DNA from: Candidatus Gastranaerophilales bacterium
GTDB lineage: Bacteria > Cyanobacteriota > Vampirovibrionia > Gastranaerophilales > Gastranaerophilaceae
Direction: 5' to 3'
Length of the DNA stretch: 11,572 bases
Assembly: GCA_944326495.1 (NCBI GenBank)
Contig: CALVEE010000020.1
Span: 1 to 11,572, forward strand
The notes under the pieces were generated by a model. It saw only the letters and a list, made by a program, of their open reading frames with translations, was not told the DNA's origin and ran no database searches. Within the stretch, counting starts at the first letter, position 1. Each line of letters starts with the position of its first letter. Shown piece by piece: positions 1-6,441 of this stretch. Made by a program: the position numbers and the translations under genes.

Positions 1-162
1 CAAAGATTACAGAAATTAATTTTTCCTAAAGGTTTGATGTACTATTCAAACGATTTTCGAACCGCTGAAATCTCAAGCCTATTCATTAAAAAAGACGCCT
101 CATTGGCGTCTTATAATAATATGGTACCCCCAAGCGAATTCGAATCGCTGTCTACACCGTGA
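1..162 (+). CDS. Serine recombinase, C-terminal fragment (5' part outside window)
   Basis: Reading from base 1 in frame 1 gives an open frame that starts QRLQKLIFPKGLMYY and continues with FRTAEISSLF before stopping at TGA 160-162. The pattern LQKLIFPxG, then a Tyr, then RT..(V/I)xSLF is the usual last 30 residues of large serine recombinases (resolvase/invertase superfamily with recombinase domain), which cut and join DNA for mobile elements. The family normally ends close to SLF, at about base 84. Here the frame has no stop there and runs through the tRNA terminator and into the antisense of the tRNA-Glu gene, so the last 25 or so residues are probably not functional. The catalytic Ser domain lies outside the window, so activity cannot be judged. 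A recombinase abutting the 3' end of a tRNA suggests the edge of an integrated element. The assignment rests on a short match. Confidence 0.6.
   Translation, partial: QRLQKLIFPKGLMYYSNDFRTAEISSLFIKKDASLASYNNMVPPSEFESLSTP
88..112 (-). terminator. Intrinsic terminator of tRNA-Glu
   Basis: On the minus strand AAGACGCC, loop AATGA, GGCGTCTT forms a perfect 8-bp stem followed by a run of T (the A run at 88-93 on the plus strand). It begins 10 bases after the CCA end of the tRNA gene, as expected for a single-gene tRNA transcript. It lies inside the open frame of the recombinase fragment. Confidence 0.75.
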
Positions 163-197
163 AAGGGTGTTGTCCTAGGCCTCTAGACGATGGGGGC
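122..197 (-). tRNA. tRNA-Glu (anticodon UUC), CCA encoded
   Basis: The minus strand folds as a complete 76-nt tRNA. The acceptor arm is GCCCCCA paired with TGGGGGT (first pair G-U), the D-arm region CGTCTAGAGGCCTAGGACA closely follows bacterial tRNA-Glu, and the anticodon loop CTTTCAC carries anticodon TTC. The T arm contains GATTCGAAT, and discriminator A plus CCA are encoded at the 3' end (CCA = bases 122-124). It reads Glu codons GAA and GAG. It has its own promoter and terminator and is transcribed away from the methionine aminopeptidase gene. Its 3' end faces the recombinase fragment. Confidence 0.97.
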
Positions 198-212
198 TTA
201 CCGACAATTTCT

Positions 213-240
213 ATACTACCAAATCAATTTTTAAAGTCAA
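213..240 (-). promoter_or_regulatory. Putative sigma-70-type promoter of tRNA-Glu
   Basis: On the minus strand a TTGACT -35 box (235-240) is separated by 16 bp from TAGTAT (213-218), and the tRNA 5' end lies 15 bp past the -10 box. The -35 is near consensus and the -10 is weaker. Position and spacing fit a tRNA promoter with a short leader. Confidence 0.55.
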
Positions 241-257
241 GCACTATGATTTAAAAC

Positions 258-286
258 TTGAATTAGGGGTATGTTAAGCGTAAAAT
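258..286 (+). promoter_or_regulatory. Putative sigma-70-type promoter of map
   Basis: TTGAAT (258-263), a 17-bp spacer and TAAAAT (281-286) sit just upstream of the methionine aminopeptidase gene. The expected start of transcription is near base 293, leaving a leader of under 20 bases that still contains the ribosome binding site GAGG (301-304), 5 bases before ATG 310. The promoter is divergent from that of tRNA-Glu. Confidence 0.65.
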
Positions 287-309
287 TAGGGTAAGAAATT
301 GAGGTTATT

Positions 310-1062
310 ATGATTAATAGAAAATCCAGAGACGAAATTAAAAGAATGAGACATGCCGGTCATATTGTGGCTTTAGTTCATAAAAAAATGAGAGAAGTTG
401 TTGAACCCGGGATTTCTACGAAAGAATTAGACAATATTGCAATGAAAGTTATAAAGGAAAACAAAGCTATTCCGACTTTTCTTGGTTATAATGGTTTTCC
501 TGCAAGTATTTGTACATCAATTAATGAAAAAGTCGTTCATGGAATACCTTCTGATAAAGAGATTTTAAAAGACGGCGATATTATTGCAATTGATGTAGGA
601 GCAACATACGGCGGCATGGTTGGTGACAGTGCCTGATCTTATGCGGTCGGAAATATTTCTGACGATAAGAAAATGCTTATGAAAGCTACAGAAGAAGCTC
701 TTATGGCAGGAATTTCAAAAATGAGAGCCGGCAATGTTCTGGATGATATTTCAGGCGCAATAGAAGATGTCGCAAATAGTTATAAGCTTGGAATTGTTCG
801 CCAGTACGGCGGACACGGGGTTGGACACAGCATGCACGAAGATCCGTTTTTGTTTAACTACAGAGTCGGAGATCAAACTCTTATAAAATCCGGCATGGTA
901 ATAGCGATTGAACCAATGTTAAATTTAGGCGGCGATGAAGTTTTTGTAGAAGATGATAAGTGGGGAGTTGTTACGAAAGACAGAAAACCATCTGCGCATT
1001 TTGAACATACAGTTCTTGCAACAGATGGTGCTCCTATTCTCATGACAACTTTAATGGAATAA
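310..1062 (+). pseudogene. map: Type I methionine aminopeptidase interrupted by one in-frame TGA
   Basis: Removes the initiator Met from new proteins in the cytosol using a dinuclear metal site. The full frame is 250 codons, close to the usual 250-265. Start ATG 310 follows GAGG at 301-304. All five metal ligands of the family are present: D95 (AIDVG), D106 (VGDSA), H176 (MHEDP), E201 (AIEPM) and E232 (FEHT). The conserved His of VVHGIP is also there. The single fault is TGA at 634-636 (codon 109), between GDSA and SYAVG; close relatives commonly read GDSAWTYxVG, so the codon stands where Trp (TGG) is expected. Both halves are in the same frame and otherwise undamaged, so this is not an old pseudogene. 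It could be a recent nonsense mutation, a base-call or assembly error, or readthrough. Restart at ATG 673 would lack D95 and D106 and be inactive. Confidence 0.92.
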
Positions 1063-1064
1063 AA

Positions 1065-1670
1065 TTAATTTAGTATAATTCCGACTAATTTATCAATTTT
1101 TCCACAAACCCAGTCTGCGACTTTTTCAAATTGGCTTTTGCTGTTGTCATGTAGTTCTATCGCTTCCTGACGCTCTTTTGCTTGTTTTTTATCCGCTTCA
1201 GCCTGCTTCTTTTGTTGATTAATAGCTTCTTGTTGTTTTCTAGCCTGCATTTCAGTGTCAGTTTCAAAATCAAATTTTAATACTGCGCCGTCATCGCATA
1301 AAATAGTAGTTACTCCTGCTTTTGCGTCTCTTTTAATACCGGTTACTCCATTTTGACCGACTAAAGAATCAGCTTTTTTAAGATCACTTTCGCTTAAATC
1401 ATTTTTATTGCCATCAAGACTTCTTAGAGCATCAAATATGGCGTATCGCTTGCTGTTTAAATCCAAGGTACCAAGCTTGCCACTTTTGCCATTACTGTAA
1501 ACTCTTGTTGTTTCACCCATATTTCCGTTTTTTACAGTAGCTGAAATATCACCGACTTCACCCATTTCTCTTTGTCTAAAGTTTGTAATAGTAACATTTC
1601 TTGCAAATGATACAGTAAAATTTTCATAAGCACCGGTGTTTGTAACTGTAAGATTTCCGCCTATTGTCAT
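1065..1670 (-). CDS. Unrecognised protein with EF-hand-like loop and charged coiled coil
   Basis: I do not recognise a named family. The 201-residue product starts at ATG 1670, six bases after a strong AAGGAG. Residues 1-65 are rich in Thr, Asn, Gly and Val and look beta-rich. Residues 86-97 read DGNKNDLSESDL and resemble a calcium-binding EF-hand loop (D86, N88, N90, backbone at 92, E94), though the usual Gly at position 6 is Asp and the Glu at position 12 is missing. A segment with C125 and DDGAVLKFDFE follows. Residues about 138-172 are almost wholly Glu, Gln, Lys and Ala, a likely coiled coil. The C-terminus is a short amphipathic stretch with W187 and C189. There is no signal peptide or membrane segment. 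It converges on map with a 2-bp gap and no visible terminator between them. Coding status is well supported by the ribosome binding site and composition; function is unknown. Confidence 0.72.
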   Translation of the reverse strand: MTIGGNLTVTNTGAYENFTVSFARNVTITNFRQREMGEVGDISATVKNGNMGETTRVYSNGKSGKLGTLDLNSKRYAIFDALRSLDGNKNDLSESDLKKADSLVGQNGVTGIKRDAKAGVTTILCDDGAVLKFDFETDTEMQARKQQEAINQQKKQAEADKKQAKERQEAIELHDNSKSQFEKVADWVCGKIDKLVGIILN

Positions 1671-2016
1671 ATATATCTCCTTTTCTCTAAAATATCCCGT
1701 ATATATATTAAAAGTATTAAGGATGGAAATAATTGCCCGAAATATATTTTTTTACATGCAAGAAGTTGCGCAAAAATAGATATAATCAGATATTTTTACA
1801 TTTACAAAACTTAATATATGATATAGAGCCTAAAGTTTAGAGTGAGAAGTTTTATAAAGCTCCCTCAGCGCATCCGTAGTTTTCGGCACGGCCTCAAACA
1901 CGGCTGCTCTTCTCCTTACAGGCACTACAGTCCAAGAAAAATTCAAAAGAGAAAACCATATATAAGTATATGTCTCAATTTGCCTGAAATTATATAATAT
2001 AAAGACATAAAAAAGC

Positions 2017-2072
2017 CCCCTCACCCGAATTTCTAAGTTTCGCTTCTGCTCAACTTGAAATTCTTCCCTCTG
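2017..2072. repeat. Left copy of a 56-bp direct repeat
   Basis: The sequence starting CCCCTCACCCGAATTTC and running through CAACTTGAAATTC to CCCTCT recurs at 2950-3005 in the same orientation with only a few mismatches. Each copy contains an imperfect inverted repeat (GAATTTCTAAGTT against AACTTGAAATTC), so it can form a stem of about 12 bp. The two copies are 933 bp apart and bracket the tandem array. Confidence 0.8.
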
Positions 2073-2196
2073 TCTTGGATTTGCTCCACGCTCACAGAAT
2101 TTCGCCTTTAAGCCTTACGGCTTAGCCGGCTCCATTTGTTCGCTATCCGGACTCTCATATTTACCCCCTCCCATTTACCCCTCCGGCTGCAAATCC

Positions 2197-2270
2197 GCTC
2201 CCTCAAGGGAAGGAACAGTATACACTTGGCGCAACCCCCTCCCTTTTGAGGGAGGGGGTTGGGGTGGGTG
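2197..2270. repeat. Isolated copy of the double-hairpin repeat
   Basis: Carries the same core as the tandem array: CCCTCAAGGGAAGGAA, then TATACACTTGGCGC, then a C-rich hairpin and GGGGTGGGTG. Here the second hairpin is the longest in the window: a perfect 12-bp stem AACCCCCTCCCT (2233-2244), loop TTTG, and AGGGAGGGGGTT (2249-2260). It is followed by unrelated sequence instead of the 100-bp spacer seen in the array, so the core is a unit separate from that spacer. Confidence 0.8.
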
Positions 2271-2318
2271 ATAACAAACCCTGTACAAAACAAGGCTTAT
2301 GCCTTTAACGCAAATCCA

Positions 2319-2790
2319 TTACGGGCTGGCACCCTTCCTAACCTTCCCTCAAGGGAAGGAATGCTATACACTTGGCGCTCCCCCTCCCTTTTGAGGGAGG
2401 GCGGGGTGAGTGCTGATTAAGATTTATGAGTTTAGAGAAAATAATTTCTACTATATGTTTATAAAATTCGTACGTTTGGTTTTGGTCTCTTATTTCTTCT
2501 AATTTCTCCCTTACGGGAAAGCACCCATCCTAACCTTCCCTCACTAGGGAAGGAACGCTATACACTTGGCGCTCCCCCTCCCTTTTGAGGGAGGGCTGGG
2601 GTGGGTGCTGATTAAGATTTATGAGTTTAGAGAAAATAATTTCTAATATATGTTTATAAAATTTGTACGTTTGGTTTTGATCTCTTATTTCTTCTAATTT
2701 CTCCCTTACGGGAAAGCACCCATCCTAACCTTCCCTCACTAGTGAAGGAATGCTATACACTTGACGCTGACTCCCTCCCCTTTGAGGGCG
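2319..2790. repeat. Tandem array, two full units (192 and 195 bp) plus a partial third
   Basis: Units begin with TTACGGG at 2319, 2511 and 2706. Each holds a first hairpin CCTTCCCT/AGGGAAGG with a 2- or 4-base loop, the link TATACACTTGGCGCT, a second hairpin CCCTCCCT-TTTG-AGGGAGGG, then GTGGGTG-type sequence and a 100-bp AT-rich spacer that is nearly identical in the first two units. The three bases of length difference come from a 2-base change in the first hairpin loop and one base after the second hairpin. The third unit stops near 2790 and its hairpins carry mismatches (CTAGTG for CTAGGG; GCTGACTCC). The pattern suggests duplication of one repeat plus spacer. Whether the core is a REP/MITE-like element scattered in the genome cannot be seen here. 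Confidence 0.85.
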
Positions 2791-2949
2791 TAAAAACACG
2801 ATTGTAATTCGGACATTAGTCTGCTAATAACTGTCATGCTGAATAGTCGGTTGCGCATACCTGCCCAATATTGACTTATAACGATATTATTTAAATGAAC
2901 AGCTCGTTTAAAATTCATTTTATATTTTTCATTTGTCCCTGCTGGCTGA

Positions 2950-3005
2950 CCCCTCACCCGAATTTCTAAGTTTCGCTTTAGCTCAACTTGAAATTCTACC
3001 CTCTC
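2950..3005. repeat. Right copy of the 56-bp direct repeat
   Basis: Same orientation as the copy at 2017-2072, with small differences in the loop (CGCTTTAGCTC for CGCTTCTGCTC) and near the end. After it the sequence continues CCCACAAGGGGCGAGGG, a further C/G-rich potential hairpin not present after the left copy. Confidence 0.8.
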
Positions 3006-3163
3006 CCACAAGGGGCGAGGGAATTGCCATGTCTGGAGTTCGACCTGCCCGCTCCTTGTAGGTGCAAATCCGAAACTGGAACAAAATATTTGTCACATTC
3101 TATTCACTATTCACTATCCTTATGTTATTGTTATGGTAGTTTAGACTGAATGAGAGGTTGAAA

Positions 3164-4228
3164 ATGGATTTTAAATCAAAAAGTAAAACAATAGAATGGG
3201 TTAATACGTATTCAAAGATGGTTGACCAGACGGTTATACCTTATGAGTATAAGTTTGTAAATATAACTTCCGGTGATGAGATGTTCGATGCTATTAGAAA
3301 TATGATAGTAAGAGGTGCTCCGGCAATAGGGATTGCGGGAGCACACGGGGTAATTTTATATGCGCAGGAGCTGGAAAAAGAAAATCTTTCAAGGGAAGAT
3401 TTCGTAAAAGAATTAATAAAAAAAGCTGAATATATGAAAACTTCCCGCCCTACTGCTGTTAATCTTATGTGGGCATGTGAGAAACAGATTGAGGTTATAA
3501 AGAATTCTAAATCTGATATAAAAGGTATTATTGAGGAACTTAAGCAGAATGGAATAAAGCTTGAAAACGAAGATATTGAAATTAATAAGAAGATTGGTGA
3601 TTACGGTGCAGAAGTTGTGCCGAAAGGTGCAACAATTTTAACACATTGTAATGCCGGTGCTTTAGCGACAGTCGGATACGGAACTGCGCTAGGAGTTGTA
3701 CGTTCTGCTTATGCAAAAGATAACACAATTCAAGTCTTTGCTGATGAGACCAGACCCCGCCAGCAAGGGGCAAGAATTACCACATTTGAGCTTGCTATGG
3801 ATGGAATTCCGGTAACCCTTATAACAGACGGAATGTGTTCATATTTTATGAAAAAAGGTATGATTGATATGGTTGTTGTCGGAGCTGATAGAATTACTGC
3901 AAACGGTGATACTGCAAACAAGATAGGAACTTATACCGTCGCAATTGCGGCTAAATATCATAATATTCCTTTTTATATTGCAGCACCTTTATCGACAATA
4001 GATATTTCAATCAAATCAGGTGATGAAATCCCGATTGAAGAGCGTTCTCACGAAGAAGTTACGCATATTAACGGGAAACGGATTTGTGCTGAGGGGGTAA
4101 ATATTATTAATCCGGGATTTGATGTAACTCCGCATGAGCTTATTACAGGTATTATTACTGAAAAAGGCATACTAAGACCTGATTATAATAAATCAATTGC
4201 AGAAGTTTTTAGTAAAGACAATATTTAA
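3164..4228 (+). CDS. mtnA: Methylthioribose-1-phosphate isomerase (eIF2B-like family)
   Basis: Converts the aldose 5-methylthioribose-1-phosphate to the ketose 5-methylthioribulose-1-phosphate in cytosolic methionine salvage; relatives also act on 5-deoxyribose-1-phosphate. The start is set at ATG 3164 because GAGAGG (3152-3157) lies 6 bases before it; the in-frame TTG at 3158 touches that site directly and is unlikely. The product is 354 residues, the normal length. Family motifs in order are RGAPAIGIAGAHG, SRPTAVNLMWA, THCNAGALATVGYGTALGV with catalytic Cys162, DETRPRQQGARIT, GADRITANGDTANKIGT with catalytic Asp242, and NPGFDVTP near the end. These correspond to Cys160 and Asp240 of the Bacillus enzyme. 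No other methionine-salvage gene is adjacent, so the exact substrate is open. Its 3' end overlaps the convergent pdxA gene by 20 bp. Confidence 0.95.
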   Translation: MDFKSKSKTIEWVNTYSKMVDQTVIPYEYKFVNITSGDEMFDAIRNMIVRGAPAIGIAGAHGVILYAQELEKENLSREDFVKELIKKAEYMKTSRPTAVNLMWACEKQIEVIKNSKSDIKGIIEELKQNGIKLENEDIEINKKIGDYGAEVVPKGATILTHCNAGALATVGYGTALGVVRSAYAKDNTIQVFADETRPRQQGARITTFELAMDGIPVTLITDGMCSYFMKKGMIDMVVVGADRITANGDTANKIGTYTVAIAAKYHNIPFYIAAPLSTIDISIKSGDEIPIEERSHEEVTHINGKRICAEGVNIINPGFDVTPHELITGIITEKGILRPDYNKSIAEVFSKDNI

Positions 4229-5144
4229 TCGCTTCCATCATAGAGTCAGGATTAGCAATATTTTTCCCTGCAATATCGAATGCTGTGCCATGGCTTGGTG
4301 AAGTTCTTATTATATCAAGCCCGATTGTCATATTAACCGTTTTTTCAGAAGCCACAGACTTTATCGGAATTAATCCCTGGTCATGGTAACAGGCAATATA
4401 GCAGTCATAAGGAGATTTTTCTCCTTTAAGATAATTCTGTACTGCCTTTATAAATAAAGTATCTGCAGGAAGCGGATTTGTAATATTTATTCCCCTGTTT
4501 CGTACAGCCTCTATTGCAGGAACAAGAGTCTTTTCTTCCTCGTCTCCAATAAGCCCGTTTTCTCCGGCATGCGGGTTTAAAGCACATAGAGCAAACGAGG
4601 GTTTTTTGATAAGCAGCTTATTCTGAAAATAACTTCTTAATCTTTCTGTTTTTTCAATAATAACTTCTTTTGTTAAAATCCCGCTTACATTTTTTAAAGC
4701 GCAGTGTCTTGTAAGCAAGAGAACTCTAAAATCCTTTGACACAAAAAGCATTTCAGCCTTCTGTCCGTTATGAGCTAAAAAATGTTCAAGAACTTCTGTC
4801 TGCCCGTTAAACTTATGTCCGGCTGAATTCATTGCTTCCTTAGAAGTCGGCGCTGTGACGATAAACTTGGGCTTTATTTCGCACGCTTTTTCAAGAAGTT
4901 TGAATGAAAAATCACCCGCGTGAGCTGAAACTTCTCCGGGGATTATTTTTTCAGGGTAATCAACTTCTATAAGTTCATAATTATTATTCAAACATCCATA
5001 AGTATTTAAAACTTTTGAATTGGAAATAACTACAATATCTCTTGGCGGAATATTCAATAAATTTAAAGCTTTTATTGTAATTTCAGCCCCGATTCCGTTT
5101 GGATCACCTGTTGTTATTGCAATCTTGTTTGAGTATTTATTCAT
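4209..5144 (-). CDS. pdxA: PdxA-family 4-phosphate dehydrogenase (PdxA or PdxA2)
   Basis: NAD-dependent, metal-requiring oxidative decarboxylase. PdxA acts on 4-hydroxy-L-threonine phosphate in vitamin B6 synthesis; PdxA2 acts on D-threonate or D-erythronate 4-phosphate, giving DHAP and CO2. The 311 residues begin ITTGDPNGIGAEI, typical of the family. The three metal-binding His are H147 (LLTRHCAL), H192 (LNPHAGENG) and H254 (CYHDQGLIP). The C-terminal motif TSPSHGTAFDIAGK is complete. At the substrate motif usually written GHTE this protein has GQTE (Gln115). ATG 5144 lies within the end of the upstream kinase gene (8-bp overlap) with AAGG just before it, so translation is probably coupled. 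That pairing favours the PdxA2 role, but there is no transporter or regulator beside it and the B6 role stays possible. Family call firm, substrate not. Confidence 0.9.
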   Translation of the reverse strand: MNKYSNKIAITTGDPNGIGAEITIKALNLLNIPPRDIVVISNSKVLNTYGCLNNNYELIEVDYPEKIIPGEVSAHAGDFSFKLLEKACEIKPKFIVTAPTSKEAMNSAGHKFNGQTEVLEHFLAHNGQKAEMLFVSKDFRVLLLTRHCALKNVSGILTKEVIIEKTERLRSYFQNKLLIKKPSFALCALNPHAGENGLIGDEEEKTLVPAIEAVRNRGINITNPLPADTLFIKAVQNYLKGEKSPYDCYIACYHDQGLIPIKSVASEKTVNMTIGLDIIRTSPSHGTAFDIAGKNIANPDSMMEAIKYCLY

Positions 5145-6441
5145 GGCACCTTATATAATTTAATATTTCAATCAAAGTGTTTGAATTTCCGAGATTTCCT
5201 GATTTAGTAATAATCCATCTCTTATTAACGTCAGAGCATATTGAAATAGCGGGCGCAGCTTCATCTAAAAGCTTCAGCTCATTTGATTTAATCGCTTTGC
5301 AGCATTTATACGAAGTCTCTCCGCCGAGTGTAATCAATACAACATTAATTTGTTCAAGAATTTTCCCCGTAAGAACTGCGAGATAGTCGGTAATCATAGC
5401 AGTAAGCTTATCTTTGGTTAATTCTGCATTTAAAGAGTCATCTGAAAATCCGTCAAAATTTGCAATCAAATGCGAGGTATGAACTACAACAGCTACACCG
5501 CATTTCAGGTTTGTAAGAATTCTATCTACAAGCTCATCCGTTACACCGTTTATAATATCTTTAGTATCAAGCGCTATAAAATTAATATTGTCGAAATCAT
5601 CAGAGCGCTCTAATTTTGCAATCTGTTCCGCCGTAATTTGTGTAGCTGTTCCTGACACAATGAATTTTGGGAGTTTTTCAAGCTTTAAAGACTCTCTTGT
5701 TCTTTCAATACCGGCCAGCCATATTTTCCCGAGAACTTGAGCACCGGCAGCGGTTCCTGCCGGCAGAAGCTTTTTGTCGCATTTTTTTATAGCGAGCGCA
5801 ATCTGTTCAATATCAGTAATTGAAGTAGCATCTGCCACAATCAGCTTTTTGCCTTCTTTTATAAGTTCATTAATCCTAATTAATACAGGCCCTGCACCGT
5901 TCATAACGGTTTTTAAATCAATAGTTCCGACCAGTTCTTTTTGTTTTTCATCAAGCTGTGAGCGCAGAAGAGTAGGAACATGCGATTCTAAAATAGGAGA
6001 ATGCGGGTCTATTGCGATTTCTGTACGGCCTATCGGAACTCCTTTAAGCAGATGATATCCGCCTACTGTAATTCTTCCTTCCTGCGGAAACGCAGGTATT
6101 ATAATAGAAGCATCATATCCGAGCAAATCCATCATTGTTAAGGTTTCAACTGCAATATTGCCTCTTAAGGTTGAATCAATCTTTTTATAGAAATAATCAA
6201 AAGAAAAATTCTCAACAAAAGATTTTACGGCTTTTTCAATTCTCAAAGCAGCTTCATGCTTTTCACAGTTTCTGGACTCTGTTGAAAGCGCCCATACTTC
6301 AACATTTTCTTTGTCTTGCGGAATACATTCACTATCTAGCAGGATTTTTGTATTTGCTCCCCTTAAATGAAATTGTAAAGCTGTATCATTTGCACCTGTC
6401 AAATCATCAGCAACTATTCCGACTATTTCAGATAAAATCAT
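5137..6441 (-). CDS. Four-carbon acid sugar kinase family protein (DUF1537; DtnK/OtnK-like)
   Basis: ATP-dependent kinase family that phosphorylates four-carbon sugar acids such as D-threonate, L-threonate, D-erythronate or 3-oxo-tetronate at the 4-position. The 434-residue length is normal. The N-terminal substrate domain shows ADDLTGANDTA (11-21), KKIDSTLRGN (86-95), PAFPQEGR (116-123) and a GVPIGRTEIAIDPHSP segment (134-149). The C-terminal nucleotide domain shows VSGTATQIT (262-270), TLGGETS (371-377) and ITKSGNLG (411-418). ATG 6441 overlaps the ssb stop in an ATGA arrangement, and its own stop lies 8 bp inside pdxA, so all three genes appear translationally coupled. The kinase would supply the 4-phosphate that a PdxA2 oxidises. 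Sequence alone does not fix the substrate; phosphorylation of 4-hydroxythreonine for B6 synthesis is a speculative alternative. Confidence 0.9.
   Translation of the reverse strand: MILSEIVGIVADDLTGANDTALQFHLRGANTKILLDSECIPQDKENVEVWALSTESRNCEKHEAALRIEKAVKSFVENFSFDYFYKKIDSTLRGNIAVETLTMMDLLGYDASIIIPAFPQEGRITVGGYHLLKGVPIGRTEIAIDPHSPILESHVPTLLRSQLDEKQKELVGTIDLKTVMNGAGPVLIRINELIKEGKKLIVADATSITDIEQIALAIKKCDKKLLPAGTAAGAQVLGKIWLAGIERTRESLKLEKLPKFIVSGTATQITAEQIAKLERSDDFDNINFIALDTKDIINGVTDELVDRILTNLKCGVAVVVHTSHLIANFDGFSDDSLNAELTKDKLTAMITDYLAVLTGKILEQINVVLITLGGETSYKCCKAIKSNELKLLDEAAPAISICSDVNKRWIITKSGNLGNSNTLIEILNYIRCHE

Larger units (their letters stand above)
1671..3163. other. Gene-poor, repeat-rich intergenic region
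   Basis: About 1.5 kb without a credible gene. Bases 1671-1845 are very AT-rich and probably hold the upstream region of the 1670 gene, although I find no convincing -35/-10 pair. Bases 1850-1935 are a more GC-rich block readable on the minus strand as VRRRAAVFEAVPKTTDALR, without a ribosome binding site. From 2017 to 3005 the DNA is built of C-rich hairpin repeats and direct repeats listed separately. Bases 2800-2945 and 3006-3150 show no feature I can name and no clear promoter for mtnA. Frames of 60-90 codons occur here but lack ribosome binding sites and follow the repeats. Confidence 0.7.

Noticed and set aside
634..636. TGA in map read as selenocysteine
   Set aside because: The position is not a conserved Cys and I see no convincing stem-loop of SECIS type right after it.
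673..1062. Independent gene starting at ATG 673
   Set aside because: It is the second half of map in the same frame and lacks two of the five metal ligands; no ribosome binding site precedes it.
1830..2024. Minus-strand frame of 64 codons
   Set aside because: No ribosome binding site; the first part is low-complexity AT-rich sequence. Only the GC-richer block inside it is worth a note.
2108..2293. Minus-strand frame of 61 codons with HPNPLPQKGG
   Set aside because: It is a translation of the C-rich hairpin repeat and has no ribosome binding site; such peptides arise wherever this kind of repeat is read.
2197..2790. CRISPR array
   Set aside because: The repeats are long with hairpins, the spacers between units are nearly identical to one another, and no cas genes are nearby.
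2739..3011. Minus-strand frame of 90 codons
   Set aside because: Both ends fall in repeat copies, there is no ribosome binding site and no recognisable domain.
3158..3163. TTG start for mtnA giving two more residues
   Set aside because: The Shine-Dalgarno sequence touches this TTG directly, whereas ATG 3164 has the proper 6-base spacing.
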